In this document: positions 35,034 to 43,920 of the stretch, piece after piece
Layout: every line of letters begins with the position of its first letter
How positions within the stretch are numbered: the stretch's first letter is position 1
Origin: Candidatus Ribeiella danica
GTDB lineage: Bacteria; Chloroflexota; Chloroflexia; Chloroflexales; Roseiflexaceae
NCBI GenBank assembly: GCA_016717335.1
Contig: JADKFS010000016.1
Span: forward strand, 255,899 to 319,898
Reading direction: 5' to 3'
Length of the DNA: 64,000 bases
The notes under the pieces: generated by a model
Seen by the model: only the letters and a program-made list of their open reading frames with translations
Databases searched by the model: none
What the model was told of the DNA's origin: nothing
Translations under genes and position numbers: made by a program

Positions 35034-38000
35034 CTAGAGCAGACCTAGCTCGCGGGCACGTGAGACCGCTTCGGTGCGCCGTTGAACCTGGAGTTTGCTG
35101 AAGATTTTCTGGTTGTGCCCCTTCACGGTGTCCAGAGCGAGGAACAATCGCTCGCTAATCTCACGATTCGAGAGACCCTGGCTAATGAGATGGAGGACTT
35201 CTAACTCGCGGTGGCTTAGCGGCTCAGTTAGAGAGTGTTGAGTGTTGAGTGTTGAGTGTTGAGTGTTGGGTGGTTTGCTACCGAACTCATAACTCAAAAC
35301 TTTTAACTCAGAACTCGGAAAGGCCGCCAGCAGCCTGTCGATATAGTCGGGCTTTATCCCAAGCGCAGCTGCTTCGGACAAGAGGCGTGCCATCGCTGGG
35401 CCTTCGTCGACAAACAGACGGAGGAAGCCATGCGGTTTTGCCAATGCCAGCACATCACGGAGCACATGCATAGCCGCGTCCGTTTCGCCGTGCGCGTGGT
35501 GCGCGAGCGCCTCCACCACCATCACCTTGAGCCGTTCATCCTGCCACCGCTTGGCCTCGACCTGCCGGCGCACTAGATAGAGCATCGCGAGTGCCGTCGA
35601 TGGGTCTCCCTGCGCCAGTTGAACCCGCGCCTGGCTGATCGGGAGGTCGTGAGTCTGCGCCAGCTGCGCAGCGGCTTCCAAATCGCCCTGGCGCAGCAAC
35701 ACCAGCACCTGTGCCTCAGCAATATCAGGCATCCGAAACACAAAGTGATGCCGATGCACGAACGTTTCGGCCGACTCCAGTGCCGCGATCGCACCGGACA
35801 GATCGCCCTGAGCAAGCCGCAGGCGGGCGAGGAAGATGCCATACGAAGCGAAGGTGTCGACGCTTTCCAGCTCTCGTGTCAGGAGCCAGCACTGGTGCCC
35901 ATGCTGCTCAGCAGCTTGGAGATCATTCCATTGATATGCGATACGGGCCAGGCCAAGATAGGCTTCACAGGCAATTGGTTGCGCTGGCTCACCGACTAAG
36001 TCGAGGACGCGCCGGTAGCTTTCAGCTGCCAGATGGAGCTGGTTGTCTGCTTCCTGGATCTGGCCCAGGCCGCCAGTCGCCATGATTGTGGTCAGGCTAC
36101 TTTCCGACGCCTCGCTGATCGCGATGGCGTCGGAATAGGCCCGGCTAGCCGCAGGACGGTCGCCCTGAAGGTGATAGGCATAGCCCAGCGCCCAAGTAGC
36201 GATCGTGCGAAGCGGCAGGTTCGTGGGGTGCAGATACTCCAGGGCTCGGCGCGCCTGGGCAATGACCGTTTCGACATCGTGCTGTGGAACCGCCAACATG
36301 GCGCGGAGGGCGGCAATATGCCCAAGCAGGTTTTGAGTCGTATCACCTGGCTCGGCGCCGGACAGGGCTGCTTCAGCGGCTTGGAGTTTCAGTTCGACGG
36401 TCTGGTCGCCCTCAAATGTCAACAGCGTGACATACGCCACCCACAGCGCGGGTCTTGCATCCAGAACCGTCGTCGGCAGTGACTCCAACCAGTTCAGGAC
36501 GAGGGTACGTGCGCCACGGAAGTGCAATGGCACTCCCGCTCCTTCGATCAGGCGCTCGGCACGCGCAACATCGCCGGCGGCAGCCGCATGCTGAAACGCT
36601 TCGATCTCCAGCCCCTGATCCTCATACCATTGGCTGGCACGTCGGTGGAGTTCGGCCGCGCCGTCCCCATCATCCCGCGTAGGCGCGGCAGCGCTCTGGT
36701 GCAGTCGCTGCCGCAGCAAATCAACGAAGAGATGGTGATAGCGGTACCAGCGCCGCTCATTGTCTAGGGGAACCAGGAACAAGTTGGCGTGATCGAGATA
36801 TTCGAGGGTTGTTTGTCCAGAACCGGTGTCGTCGCGCAGCACGGCATCGCACAGCGGGCCGCACAGACGATCGAGGATCGATGTGCGCAGCAAGAACATC
36901 TGAACGCGTGCGGACTGTTGGGTAAGGACTTCTTCAAGGAGATAGTCCAGCACGAAATGGTGGCTGCCAGTGAAGGATTGAATGAAGCTGGTGGCGTCGT
37001 GCTGTCCTTGCATGGACAGCGCGGCTAATTGCAGACCGGCAATCCAGCCTTCGGTGCGCGTTTCCAATGCAGCGACATCTTCGGCTGAGAGGTTCAGCCC
37101 CATCGCCTCCCGGAGAAATGCGGCGGCTTCGGTAGGAGTAAACCGCAAGTCGGCGGCGCGCAGCTCGGTCAATTGACCCCGCGCGCGCAGGCGGGCCAGC
37201 GGGAGCTGGGGATCCTCACGCGTCGCGATCACCAGGTGCAGCTGGGGCGGCAGGTGATCGAGCAAAAACGCGAGGGCAGCATCAACCGGCTTGGCATCGA
37301 TAAGGTGGTAGTCGTCGAAGACGAGCAGGAGTTTATCTGGAAGGGTGGTAATGTCGTTGAGCAGCGCCGTCAGAATCGCTTCGATCGGCGGCGGCTGCGA
37401 GGATTGAAGCACCCCCACCACCCCTGCGCCAAGCGTCGGCGCAATCGTCTGCAACGCCGCGAACAGGTAGGTCAGAAAGCGGATCGGGTCGCTATCGCCT
37501 TTGTCAAGCGACAGCCAGGCGGTCGGCCGCTGGTACATGGCGAGCCATGCGCTGACCAGTGTGGTTTTCCCAAAGCCGGCGGGGGCCGCGATCAGGGTGA
37601 GTTTATGTTGTGAGCCGGCTTCTAGGCGTTCGAACAGGCGCGGGCGAACGACCAGATTGGTGCGGGCAGGCGGGACAAACAGCTTGGTGGCGAGCACGTT
37701 GGCCCGTACGGCCGGCGTAGATGCAGGGTGTACCGCCGCATGAACCACAGGATGTGGCGCTGCCGGTGCAGCCGCAGCCGCGAGCGTCACAGCAGTTTGG
37801 TTGAGCCGGTCGAGCGTAAGATCCTGCGCTTTGCCGAGATACACCCGATGCAGGGTACCATGGGATGTGCGATAGGCTTTCCAATACCCGCCGCCGCGGG
37901 CTTGCCGCTCCTTACGGGCGGTAAAGTGCCCGGATGGGCCCCGAAATGCGAACGTGGTCGCATGCTCCAGCCAGGCAAACCAGGCCGGCGTGTCCAGCGG

Positions 38001-38069
38001 AATGGGGCTGGTATCGCGTTCAGGGAGGACCAAGGTGGCGCCCTCCACCTGTGCGGTCGTGCGCGCCAT
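35034..38069 (-). CDS. MalT-like LuxR regulator with an N-terminal accessory domain
   Basis: A 1011-residue regulator from the ATG at 38069 (GGAAGG seven bases upstream). Residues about 20-95 form an accessory domain (WFAWLEHATTFAFRGPSGHFTARKER, YWKAYRTSHGTLHRVYLGK) that recurs in such Chloroflexota regulators. Then a MalT-type STAND ATPase with Walker A APAGFGKTT (about 162-170) and Walker B LLLVFDDYH, winged helix, long TPR region, and a C-terminal LuxR HTH (LSHRELEVLHLISQGLSNREISERLFLALDTVKGH). A heptanucleotide repeat array is translated within the linker before the HTH. It stands alone; its target and inducer are unknown. Confidence 0.93.
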   Translation of the reverse strand: MARTTAQVEGATLVLPERDTSPIPLDTPAWFAWLEHATTFAFRGPSGHFTARKERQARGGGYWKAYRTSHGTLHRVYLGKAQDLTLDRLNQTAVTLAAAAAPAAPHPVVHAAVHPASTPAVRANVLATKLFVPPARTNLVVRPRLFERLEAGSQHKLTLIAAPAGFGKTTLVSAWLAMYQRPTAWLSLDKGDSDPIRFLTYLFAALQTIAPTLGAGVVGVLQSSQPPPIEAILTALLNDITTLPDKLLLVFDDYHLIDAKPVDAALAFLLDHLPPQLHLVIATREDPQLPLARLRARGQLTELRAADLRFTPTEAAAFLREAMGLNLSAEDVAALETRTEGWIAGLQLAALSMQGQHDATSFIQSFTGSHHFVLDYLLEEVLTQQSARVQMFLLRTSILDRLCGPLCDAVLRDDTGSGQTTLEYLDHANLFLVPLDNERRWYRYHHLFVDLLRQRLHQSAAAPTRDDGDGAAELHRRASQWYEDQGLEIEAFQHAAAAGDVARAERLIEGAGVPLHFRGARTLVLNWLESLPTTVLDARPALWVAYVTLLTFEGDQTVELKLQAAEAALSGAEPGDTTQNLLGHIAALRAMLAVPQHDVETVIAQARRALEYLHPTNLPLRTIATWALGYAYHLQGDRPAASRAYSDAIAISEASESSLTTIMATGGLGQIQEADNQLHLAAESYRRVLDLVGEPAQPIACEAYLGLARIAYQWNDLQAAEQHGHQCWLLTRELESVDTFASYGIFLARLRLAQGDLSGAIAALESAETFVHRHHFVFRMPDIAEAQVLVLLRQGDLEAAAQLAQTHDLPISQARVQLAQGDPSTALAMLYLVRRQVEAKRWQDERLKVMVVEALAHHAHGETDAAMHVLRDVLALAKPHGFLRLFVDEGPAMARLLSEAAALGIKPDYIDRLLAAFPSSELKVLSYEFGSKPPNTQHSTLNTQHSLTEPLSHRELEVLHLISQGLSNREISERLFLALDTVKGHNQKIFSKLQVQRRTEAVSRARELGLL
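35225..35320. repeat. Heptanucleotide repeats inside the MalT-like gene
   Basis: TGAGTGT-type heptamers are repeated about five times at 35232-35270, followed by degenerate AACTCAA/T heptamers to about 35320. The reading frame stays open and gives a low-complexity Thr/Gln/Asn/Ser linker (NTQHSTLNTQHS) between the TPR region and the LuxR HTH. Similar heptamers occur between genes in cyanobacteria and some Chloroflexota; here they are coding. Confidence 0.85.
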
Positions 38070-38393
38070 TCGAGTACCTTCCGATATGTATTGAGCTATG
38101 TTAGGGAATGTTATGGTAGGAGTATACGGTGAGTTCGGGCTCTGTGCAAGCCGTGTCACGTTGCGTCAACGTTCTGGTCTGCACGCCAAATACATACATA
38201 TGTACCGCATCCGCCGTGGGGATGCAGGCCTGATGAAGTCACAAACGAGTGATCGAGTCTTCGTTTCCGGAACCGTGTGTCGATCCATAGGGTGGCGGTT
38301 TTGCCGCTACCTGGTGATCCCAACGTCCCCTCAGGGGCGCTGCCGCGCTGAGAAGGCACCAGAATCACCCTCATCCCTTTCGGTGTATTGAAA

Positions 38394-38683
38394 CGCACAG
38401 TATTATTCGTGACGATCACGCGACGCTTGACGCGCACCACGCCATCCGGGCCGAATCACTCCACCGCCATCCATGCACGAAGCGTCCACCTCCCAAACTG
38501 TCGCGTCGTTGCCTTCGCCACGGCCATCAATGCGCGCGGGGCAGGATGGGTCGCTGCGCACGCGCCGCGCGGGCCTCCACCGCGATCGCCGGCCATCAGC
38601 ACGCGCCGCTGCCCGCGCCACGGTTGAACACCGCGCGTGCGCTGACCGCTGCCCGCCGTTCCTGGCGACGCGATCAGCCCGCT
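38394..38683 (+). repeat. 290-bp repeat with CGCACA-type end, copy 1
   Basis: This 290-bp stretch is nearly identical (two differences seen) to 61287-61576, 22.9 kb away in the same orientation. It begins exactly with the CGCACAGTATT terminal motif shared with the MITEs and ends abruptly at 38683. At the second copy the sequence continues into a broken ssb gene, so this is the left end of the plasmid-like element, cut short. No protein-like frame. It lies in the gap between the MalT-like regulator and the rhamnosidase; nothing else is recognised in 38070-38868. Confidence 0.8.
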
Positions 38684-38811
38684 AGCACGGACAGGGATAG
38701 CTCGTGCTGGCGAATGATGGCCTGGCCGCGCAGCTGGCATTGCTGGTCACCTTTTAGGTTGGGGTAGGACCGCAGGCGGTATCGAACGGTTCGGGCGTGG
38801 CTCGTTCGCCC

Positions 38812-38862
38812 GCGTGTGCGCCGGTTCTGGGCGACTTGGTCGCCCAGAACCGGCGCACGCGC
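38812..38862 (-). terminator. 24-bp stem-loop after the rhamnosidase gene
   Basis: Left arm 38812-38835 and right arm 38839-38862 pair with one mismatch around a TTG loop. The hairpin begins six bases after the stop codon of the minus-strand GH78 gene, the last gene of the glycoside locus. There is no T-run, but the length and position make it a likely transcript end. Confidence 0.6.
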
Positions 38863-38868
38863 GAGCGA

Positions 38869-41556
38869 TTAGATGATGTCTCCAGGGGTGCTGTCGAGCG
38901 AGAGCGGCGAGCGGGCGACGCCGGGCTCGCGGTAGGGGTAGGCCCAGCGGTGCGTTCCGGCCCCGACCTCGATTGACTGCCCATCGCTACCCGGAAGCGT
39001 CACACTGGCCGTCGCGTTGGGCGGCACTACCACATTGACTATGATCTGCCCGTCCGCAATCTCCCAGGCGCATTCCGCCAATCCATACGGTGTCCCATGG
39101 CGCGCACGCGCGCTCGTCAAGCCGCCACCCGGCACGGGGCGAATGGTCAATCGGCGATACCCCGGCGCGGCGGGCGCAAGGCCACCCACGGTGCGGTGGA
39201 GCCAGTCGGCCACCGCGCCGAGCGCGTAGTGGTTGAACGAAGTCATCTCGCCTGGATTGATCGAGCCGTCCGGCAGCATGCTGTCCCAGCGCTCCCAGAT
39301 CGTGGTCGCGCCCATGGTCACCGGGTAGAGCCACGAGGGGTTCTCGCGCTGCAGGAGCAATCGGAAGGCAACATCGTACGCCCCGACGCTGCACAGCGCG
39401 TCGCAGATCAGTGGCGTGCCGACGAAGCCCGTGCTGATGTGGTAGCCGCTGTCGCGGACGAGCTCGGCCAGCCGTTCGGCGGCATGCTGACGCTGCGCGA
39501 CATCGGGCAACAGCACGAACTCAAGCGCCAGCGCATACGCGGTGGTAGCGTCGCTTAAGATGCGGCCGGCCGGCGTGACGTACTCGCGCGCGAAGGCCGC
39601 TCGCACCGTGGCAGCCAGCGCGCGGTACTGCGTTTCGTCCTCCACCCGGCCAAGCACCTCCGCTGCCTGGGCTACGAGTTCGGCCGAGTGCGCGAAATAG
39701 GCGGTAGCGACGATCTGCGGGCTCGTGCGCGCATCTGCTGGTTTGTCGGGCGGCGCGCTCGGATCGAGCCAGTCGCCGAACTGGAAACCCTGGTCCCAGA
39801 GATGACGCTCCCCGGCGATTCTGGCAAGCAGGTCGACCCATGCGCGCATGCTCTCGAACTGTTGGGCCAGGATACCTGTGTCGCCGTAGCGCTGGTACAG
39901 CACCCAGGGAACAATCACCGCAGCGTCGCCCCAGGCGGCGGCGGGAACGGGCATACCGGGTAACACATTCGGAACGACAAAGGGAACCACACCATCCGCT
40001 TCAGCCTGCTCGGCCGCCAGATCGGCCAGCCAGGACTGCAGGAAGCCGGCCGTGTCGAAGAGAAAGGAGGCCGTCGGCGCGAACACCTGAATGTCGCCGG
40101 TCCAGCCCAGGCGCTCGTCGCGCTGTGGGCAATCGGTCGGCACGTCGAGGAAGTTGCCGCGCATGCTCCAGACGACATTCTCGTGCAGCCGGTTGATCAG
40201 CGGGTCCGAGCACTCGAACCAGCCCCTTCGCTCCATGTCGGAGTGACACACCACGGCGCGCAGGTCATCCAGGCGCAGCTCACCCGGCCAGCCGTCCACT
40301 TCCGCATATTGGAAGCCGTGGAAGGTGAAGCGCGGCTCCCAGGTCTCTAGCCCATCACCGCGCAGGGTGTAGCGGTCGGTGGCGGCTACCTGCCGCAACG
40401 GCCGGATCCCCAGCTCGCCGTGTTCCAGCACTTCGGCGTGGCGCAGCGTGATCGTCTGTCCCGCCGTTCCGCGCACGGTGATTCGCAGCCGCCCGACCAG
40501 GTTCTGGCCGAAATCGACGATCGTCTTGCCGGACGGCGACGCGGTGATCGCGACCGGCGCGACCTCCGCGATCCGGCGCACTGGTGGGCCGGAGGGCGCG
40601 ACGAGTGTCGAAAGATCACGGTCGATCGGCCGCACTCCCTCCCAGTCGTCTTCCTCCACGTCCGTCTGCGACCAGCCGGCGCGCTCCAGACGCGCGTCGT
40701 AGGTCTCGCCGTCATAGATGTCGCTCGCGCGGATGGGGCCGGTGGTTGCGCGCCACGTCTCGTCGGTGACGACGCGCTCGGTCGTGCCGTCGGCGTAGCT
40801 GATCTCGAGCTGCGCCAGGAGCGCGAGCCGGTCGCCGTAGATGTTGCGCTGGCCGCCGTTGAAACCCAGCCGGCCGCGGAACCAGCCATCGCCAAGGACG
40901 GCGCCCACGACGTTACGCCCTTCGTGCAGCATAGCGGTGACATCGAACGTCTGGTAGCGCAGCCGATGGCTGTAGCTGGTCCAGCCCGGCGCCAGGACGT
41001 GATCGCCGACAGTCACGCCGTTGATCTCGGCTTCATACACGCCAAGCGCGGTCACGTACAGCCGCGCCTGTATCACACCCGCATGGACGTCGAATGCGCG
41101 GCGCAGCAAGGGCGCGGGCTGCGGCTTGCTGGTGTCCTCGTCCCAATCGGGCGTCACGAATCGCGCGGTCCAGTCGTCGGTCTGGAGCAGCCCCGCTTCA
41201 ACAACGGCAGGCTCGCTCCATCCCGATGCGTGCCCATCGCTGCCCCAGGCACGGATCCGCACGCTCAGCCGCTCGCGCGACTTCAGCGGAGCAAACGGCC
41301 AGGGCACGAACGCCGACTGGTCAGACTCGACCCGGCCGGTCTGGTCGCGCAGCTCGCCATCCGGCCGGTACGCTTCAATTTCGTAGCCGGCCTGACGCCA
41401 CTCAGCAGCTGATGTCTGGACAATCCAGGACAGCCGCGGCGCGGCCGTGCCAATCCCTAGCGCATCCGGGCGATGCTCGAAACGGACGCCGCTAATCGCG
41501 GTCGTGGTGGCTTCAGCATCAGCCAGTGGTTTCTTGTTGATTGTCGCGTGAGTCAT
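38869..41556 (-). CDS. GH78 alpha-L-rhamnosidase
   Basis: An 895-residue family 78 enzyme releasing terminal L-rhamnose from glycosides. Order: N-terminal beta domains (RFEHRPDALGIGTAAPRLSW opening; GVYEAEINGVTVGDHVLAPGWTSY), an (alpha/alpha)6 catalytic barrel with the acid-rich signature DCPQRDERLGWTGD (about residues 473-486) and HYALGAVADWLHR near the end, and a C-terminal beta domain. The signature Glu/Asp residues are those expected for inverting catalysis. No signal peptide, so it is cytoplasmic. It lies 129 bases after the GH3 gene on the same strand. Confidence 0.92.
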   Translation of the reverse strand: MTHATINKKPLADAEATTTAISGVRFEHRPDALGIGTAAPRLSWIVQTSAAEWRQAGYEIEAYRPDGELRDQTGRVESDQSAFVPWPFAPLKSRERLSVRIRAWGSDGHASGWSEPAVVEAGLLQTDDWTARFVTPDWDEDTSKPQPAPLLRRAFDVHAGVIQARLYVTALGVYEAEINGVTVGDHVLAPGWTSYSHRLRYQTFDVTAMLHEGRNVVGAVLGDGWFRGRLGFNGGQRNIYGDRLALLAQLEISYADGTTERVVTDETWRATTGPIRASDIYDGETYDARLERAGWSQTDVEEDDWEGVRPIDRDLSTLVAPSGPPVRRIAEVAPVAITASPSGKTIVDFGQNLVGRLRITVRGTAGQTITLRHAEVLEHGELGIRPLRQVAATDRYTLRGDGLETWEPRFTFHGFQYAEVDGWPGELRLDDLRAVVCHSDMERRGWFECSDPLINRLHENVVWSMRGNFLDVPTDCPQRDERLGWTGDIQVFAPTASFLFDTAGFLQSWLADLAAEQAEADGVVPFVVPNVLPGMPVPAAAWGDAAVIVPWVLYQRYGDTGILAQQFESMRAWVDLLARIAGERHLWDQGFQFGDWLDPSAPPDKPADARTSPQIVATAYFAHSAELVAQAAEVLGRVEDETQYRALAATVRAAFAREYVTPAGRILSDATTAYALALEFVLLPDVAQRQHAAERLAELVRDSGYHISTGFVGTPLICDALCSVGAYDVAFRLLLQRENPSWLYPVTMGATTIWERWDSMLPDGSINPGEMTSFNHYALGAVADWLHRTVGGLAPAAPGYRRLTIRPVPGGGLTSARARHGTPYGLAECAWEIADGQIIVNVVVPPNATASVTLPGSDGQSIEVGAGTHRWAYPYREPGVARSPLSLDSTPGDII

Positions 41557-41685
41557 CTGGTTCTCGCTTCTCTTCAGCTACAGCAAGGTTGAAGTGCTTT
41601 CATACGCTGTGATCTCTGCGGCTCAACCTTTTTGCTCGCTGCTATAGGCCAATATATCGTGGTGCGATCGAACGGCGCGCATGTG

Positions 41686-43908
41686 CTATTGACCTGTTGA
41701 TACCACATCGACGGCGGTCTCCAATTGAATGTCGGCCGAGGATCGCCCGATTCGGATCTGAACCGTGTCGTGCTCGACGACAAAGCGCTGCTCGTCGATG
41801 TTCCAGTAGGCAAGCTCGCGCGCGGCCAGCGGCAGCGTCACGGTCTTTGTTTCGCCCGGATGCAGGCTGATCCGGCGAAATCCCTTCAGCTCTTGGAGCG
41901 GTCGTTCCACGGCCGAGTTGAGGTGTTTTACGTACAGCTGGACCACCTCGTCGCCACTACGCTCCCCGATGTTGGTCACGTCGGCACTGACCGTCAGGGC
42001 TTCGCCGGCGCCGAGCGCGTCGGCGCTCAGCCGCAGGTTGGCGTAGACGAAGCTCGTGTAGCTCAATCCGTGGCCGAAGGGGTACAGCGGCTCGCCCTGG
42101 ACATACATGTAGGTGCGGCCGTGGCGGATATCGTAGTCCAGCATCGGCGGCAGCTGGTCGAGCGAGGCGGGCCAGGTCTGGACCAAATGGCCAGCCGGGT
42201 TGACGTCGCCGAATAGCACATCCGCCAGCGCGTTGCCCAGCTCCTGGCTGGCGTGCGCCAGGTGCAGGATCGCCGGCACGTGCTTGTCAGCCCAGTTGAT
42301 CGCGTAGGGGAAGCTTGAGATCAGCACGACGATGGTATTTGGGTTAACCGCGTAGACCGCCTTGATCAGCTCTTCCTGCTCCAGCGCGATCGTTTGCCGG
42401 TCGAGCGCCTCCATGCCCTCGCTGGGCAAGCCGGGCGTCGCATGTCCCATCGACCAGCCGCCGCACATCGGGTCGTTGCCGACGCACACGATCGCGACGT
42501 CGGCCGAGCGCGCCAGATCGACCGCCGCCGGGATGTCGCGCTCGGGCACGTAGATCGGCGGGAACATGCCCGGCTTGACTTCGAGCACCATGCCGATCGT
42601 CGCCGGCGCGGGCGGGCGCTCGGCTGGGTTCTGCGACAGCACGCGGGCCTGCGGCCCGATCGCGCTCTGGATCCCCTCCAGCGGAGAGACGGTGTACGGC
42701 GGCCTGCTGTTATACAGGTCGGTCAGCACGCGGTCGGCGAGCGGGCCGACCACGGCAACCGACTGGATCGCATTTTTATCCAACGGCAGCAGCTGGCGCT
42801 CGTTCTTCAGCAGCACGATCCCGGCTTGCGTGACTCGCCTCGCGATCGACCGGTGCCGCTCGGACAACCACGGACGCGTGGTCTCGTTGACCGTCGCGTA
42901 TGGGGCGCGCTCCCACGAGTCGAGCAAGCCCAGCCGCAGCAGCACGCGCAGATTGGCCGCGACCGCCGCGTCGAGCTCCGCTTCGGTCAGCAGCCCCTGC
43001 GCGAGCGCCCCGCGCACCGGCTCGGCATAGTCGTCCAGAAACTGGCTAATACTGGCTTTGAGGCTCGCGGCGGCCGCGTGCGGCAGATCGGCGTGGGTCT
43101 GGTGCTTGAAGACCAGGTTGGACATCCCCCTGAAGTCGGTGCAGATGATGCCGTCCACTCCCCATTCCTCGCGGGTGATCGCCTTCAGCATCGGATGCAC
43201 CGTGCAGGGAACGCCGTTGTGCCCGTTATACGCGGCCATGTAGCAGCGCGCCCCGCCCTCGATGATGCCCATGCGGAACGGCGCCGAATAGTATTCGCGC
43301 AGCAGCCGCTCGTCGAAGTCGGAGGAGGAGCGCAGACGATCATCCTCGTTGCTGTTAGCCAGGAAATGCTTTAATAGCGCGGCGACCTGCCAGTAGCTGG
43401 GGTGGTCGCCCTGCAAGCCGCGGACGAACGCGACCGTGAGCGTGCCGGTGAGGAAGGCGTCCTCGCCGTAGCATTCCTCCGTGCGGCCCCAGCGCGGATC
43501 GCGGCCCAGGTCGGCGTTAGGCGCCATGACCAGCAGCTTGCCGTGGCCGTATTGGGAGCTATGGGCGATATAGCGCGCCTCGGCGCCGATCACCGCGCCG
43601 ACCTGCTGGATGAGGTCCGGGTCCCAGCACTGCGCCATGCCGTACGGCTGCGGGAAGCTGGTGGTCGGGATATCGAGCGTGCCACCGCCCAGGTGCCCAG
43701 TGACGACCAGCCCGTGGAGGCCTTCGACGTTTTCGATCCTGGGGATACCAAGACGCGGCACGCCAAGCTGCGTGCTGAGGAGTGCGATTTTCTCGTCGAG
43801 CGTGAGCAGCGCGATCAGGTTGCTGCTTCGCGCTTCGGGCGGTACACCGGGATCACGAAACATGTAGGGGGGTGTGTCGCTTGCGTCCGCTGTATCCTGT
43901 GCATTCAC
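41686..43908 (-). CDS. GH3 beta-glucosidase (cytoplasmic)
   Basis: A 740-residue family 3 glycosidase. The first domain has KHFLAN (180-185), and the nucleophile Asp 258 lies in GIICTDFRGM (TDF replaces the common SDW). The second alpha/beta sandwich holds GIVLLKNERQLLPL, and a fibronectin III-like C-terminal domain has GHGLSYTSFVYANLRLS and LQELKGFRRISLHPGE. It starts with GTG at 43908, with GAGGAG eight bases upstream; that site overlaps the stop of the preceding gene, so translation is coupled. It would cleave glucosides, such as the inner glucose of rhamnosyl-glucosides, after import. Confidence 0.92.
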   Translation of the reverse strand: MNAQDTADASDTPPYMFRDPGVPPEARSSNLIALLTLDEKIALLSTQLGVPRLGIPRIENVEGLHGLVVTGHLGGGTLDIPTTSFPQPYGMAQCWDPDLIQQVGAVIGAEARYIAHSSQYGHGKLLVMAPNADLGRDPRWGRTEECYGEDAFLTGTLTVAFVRGLQGDHPSYWQVAALLKHFLANSNEDDRLRSSSDFDERLLREYYSAPFRMGIIEGGARCYMAAYNGHNGVPCTVHPMLKAITREEWGVDGIICTDFRGMSNLVFKHQTHADLPHAAAASLKASISQFLDDYAEPVRGALAQGLLTEAELDAAVAANLRVLLRLGLLDSWERAPYATVNETTRPWLSERHRSIARRVTQAGIVLLKNERQLLPLDKNAIQSVAVVGPLADRVLTDLYNSRPPYTVSPLEGIQSAIGPQARVLSQNPAERPPAPATIGMVLEVKPGMFPPIYVPERDIPAAVDLARSADVAIVCVGNDPMCGGWSMGHATPGLPSEGMEALDRQTIALEQEELIKAVYAVNPNTIVVLISSFPYAINWADKHVPAILHLAHASQELGNALADVLFGDVNPAGHLVQTWPASLDQLPPMLDYDIRHGRTYMYVQGEPLYPFGHGLSYTSFVYANLRLSADALGAGEALTVSADVTNIGERSGDEVVQLYVKHLNSAVERPLQELKGFRRISLHPGETKTVTLPLAARELAYWNIDEQRFVVEHDTVQIRIGRSSADIQLETAVDVVSTGQ

Positions 43909-43920
43909 GCCGGATTCTCC

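Noticed and set aside
35225..35320. CRISPR or sequencing artefact in the MalT-like gene
   Set aside because: The repeats are 7 bases without spacers and the reading frame stays open through them into a perfect LuxR HTH.
40420..41412. A 330-codon open frame antisense to the GH78 gene
   Set aside because: Shadow frame; His/Arg/Pro-rich composition with no family motifs, while the minus strand carries an intact rhamnosidase.
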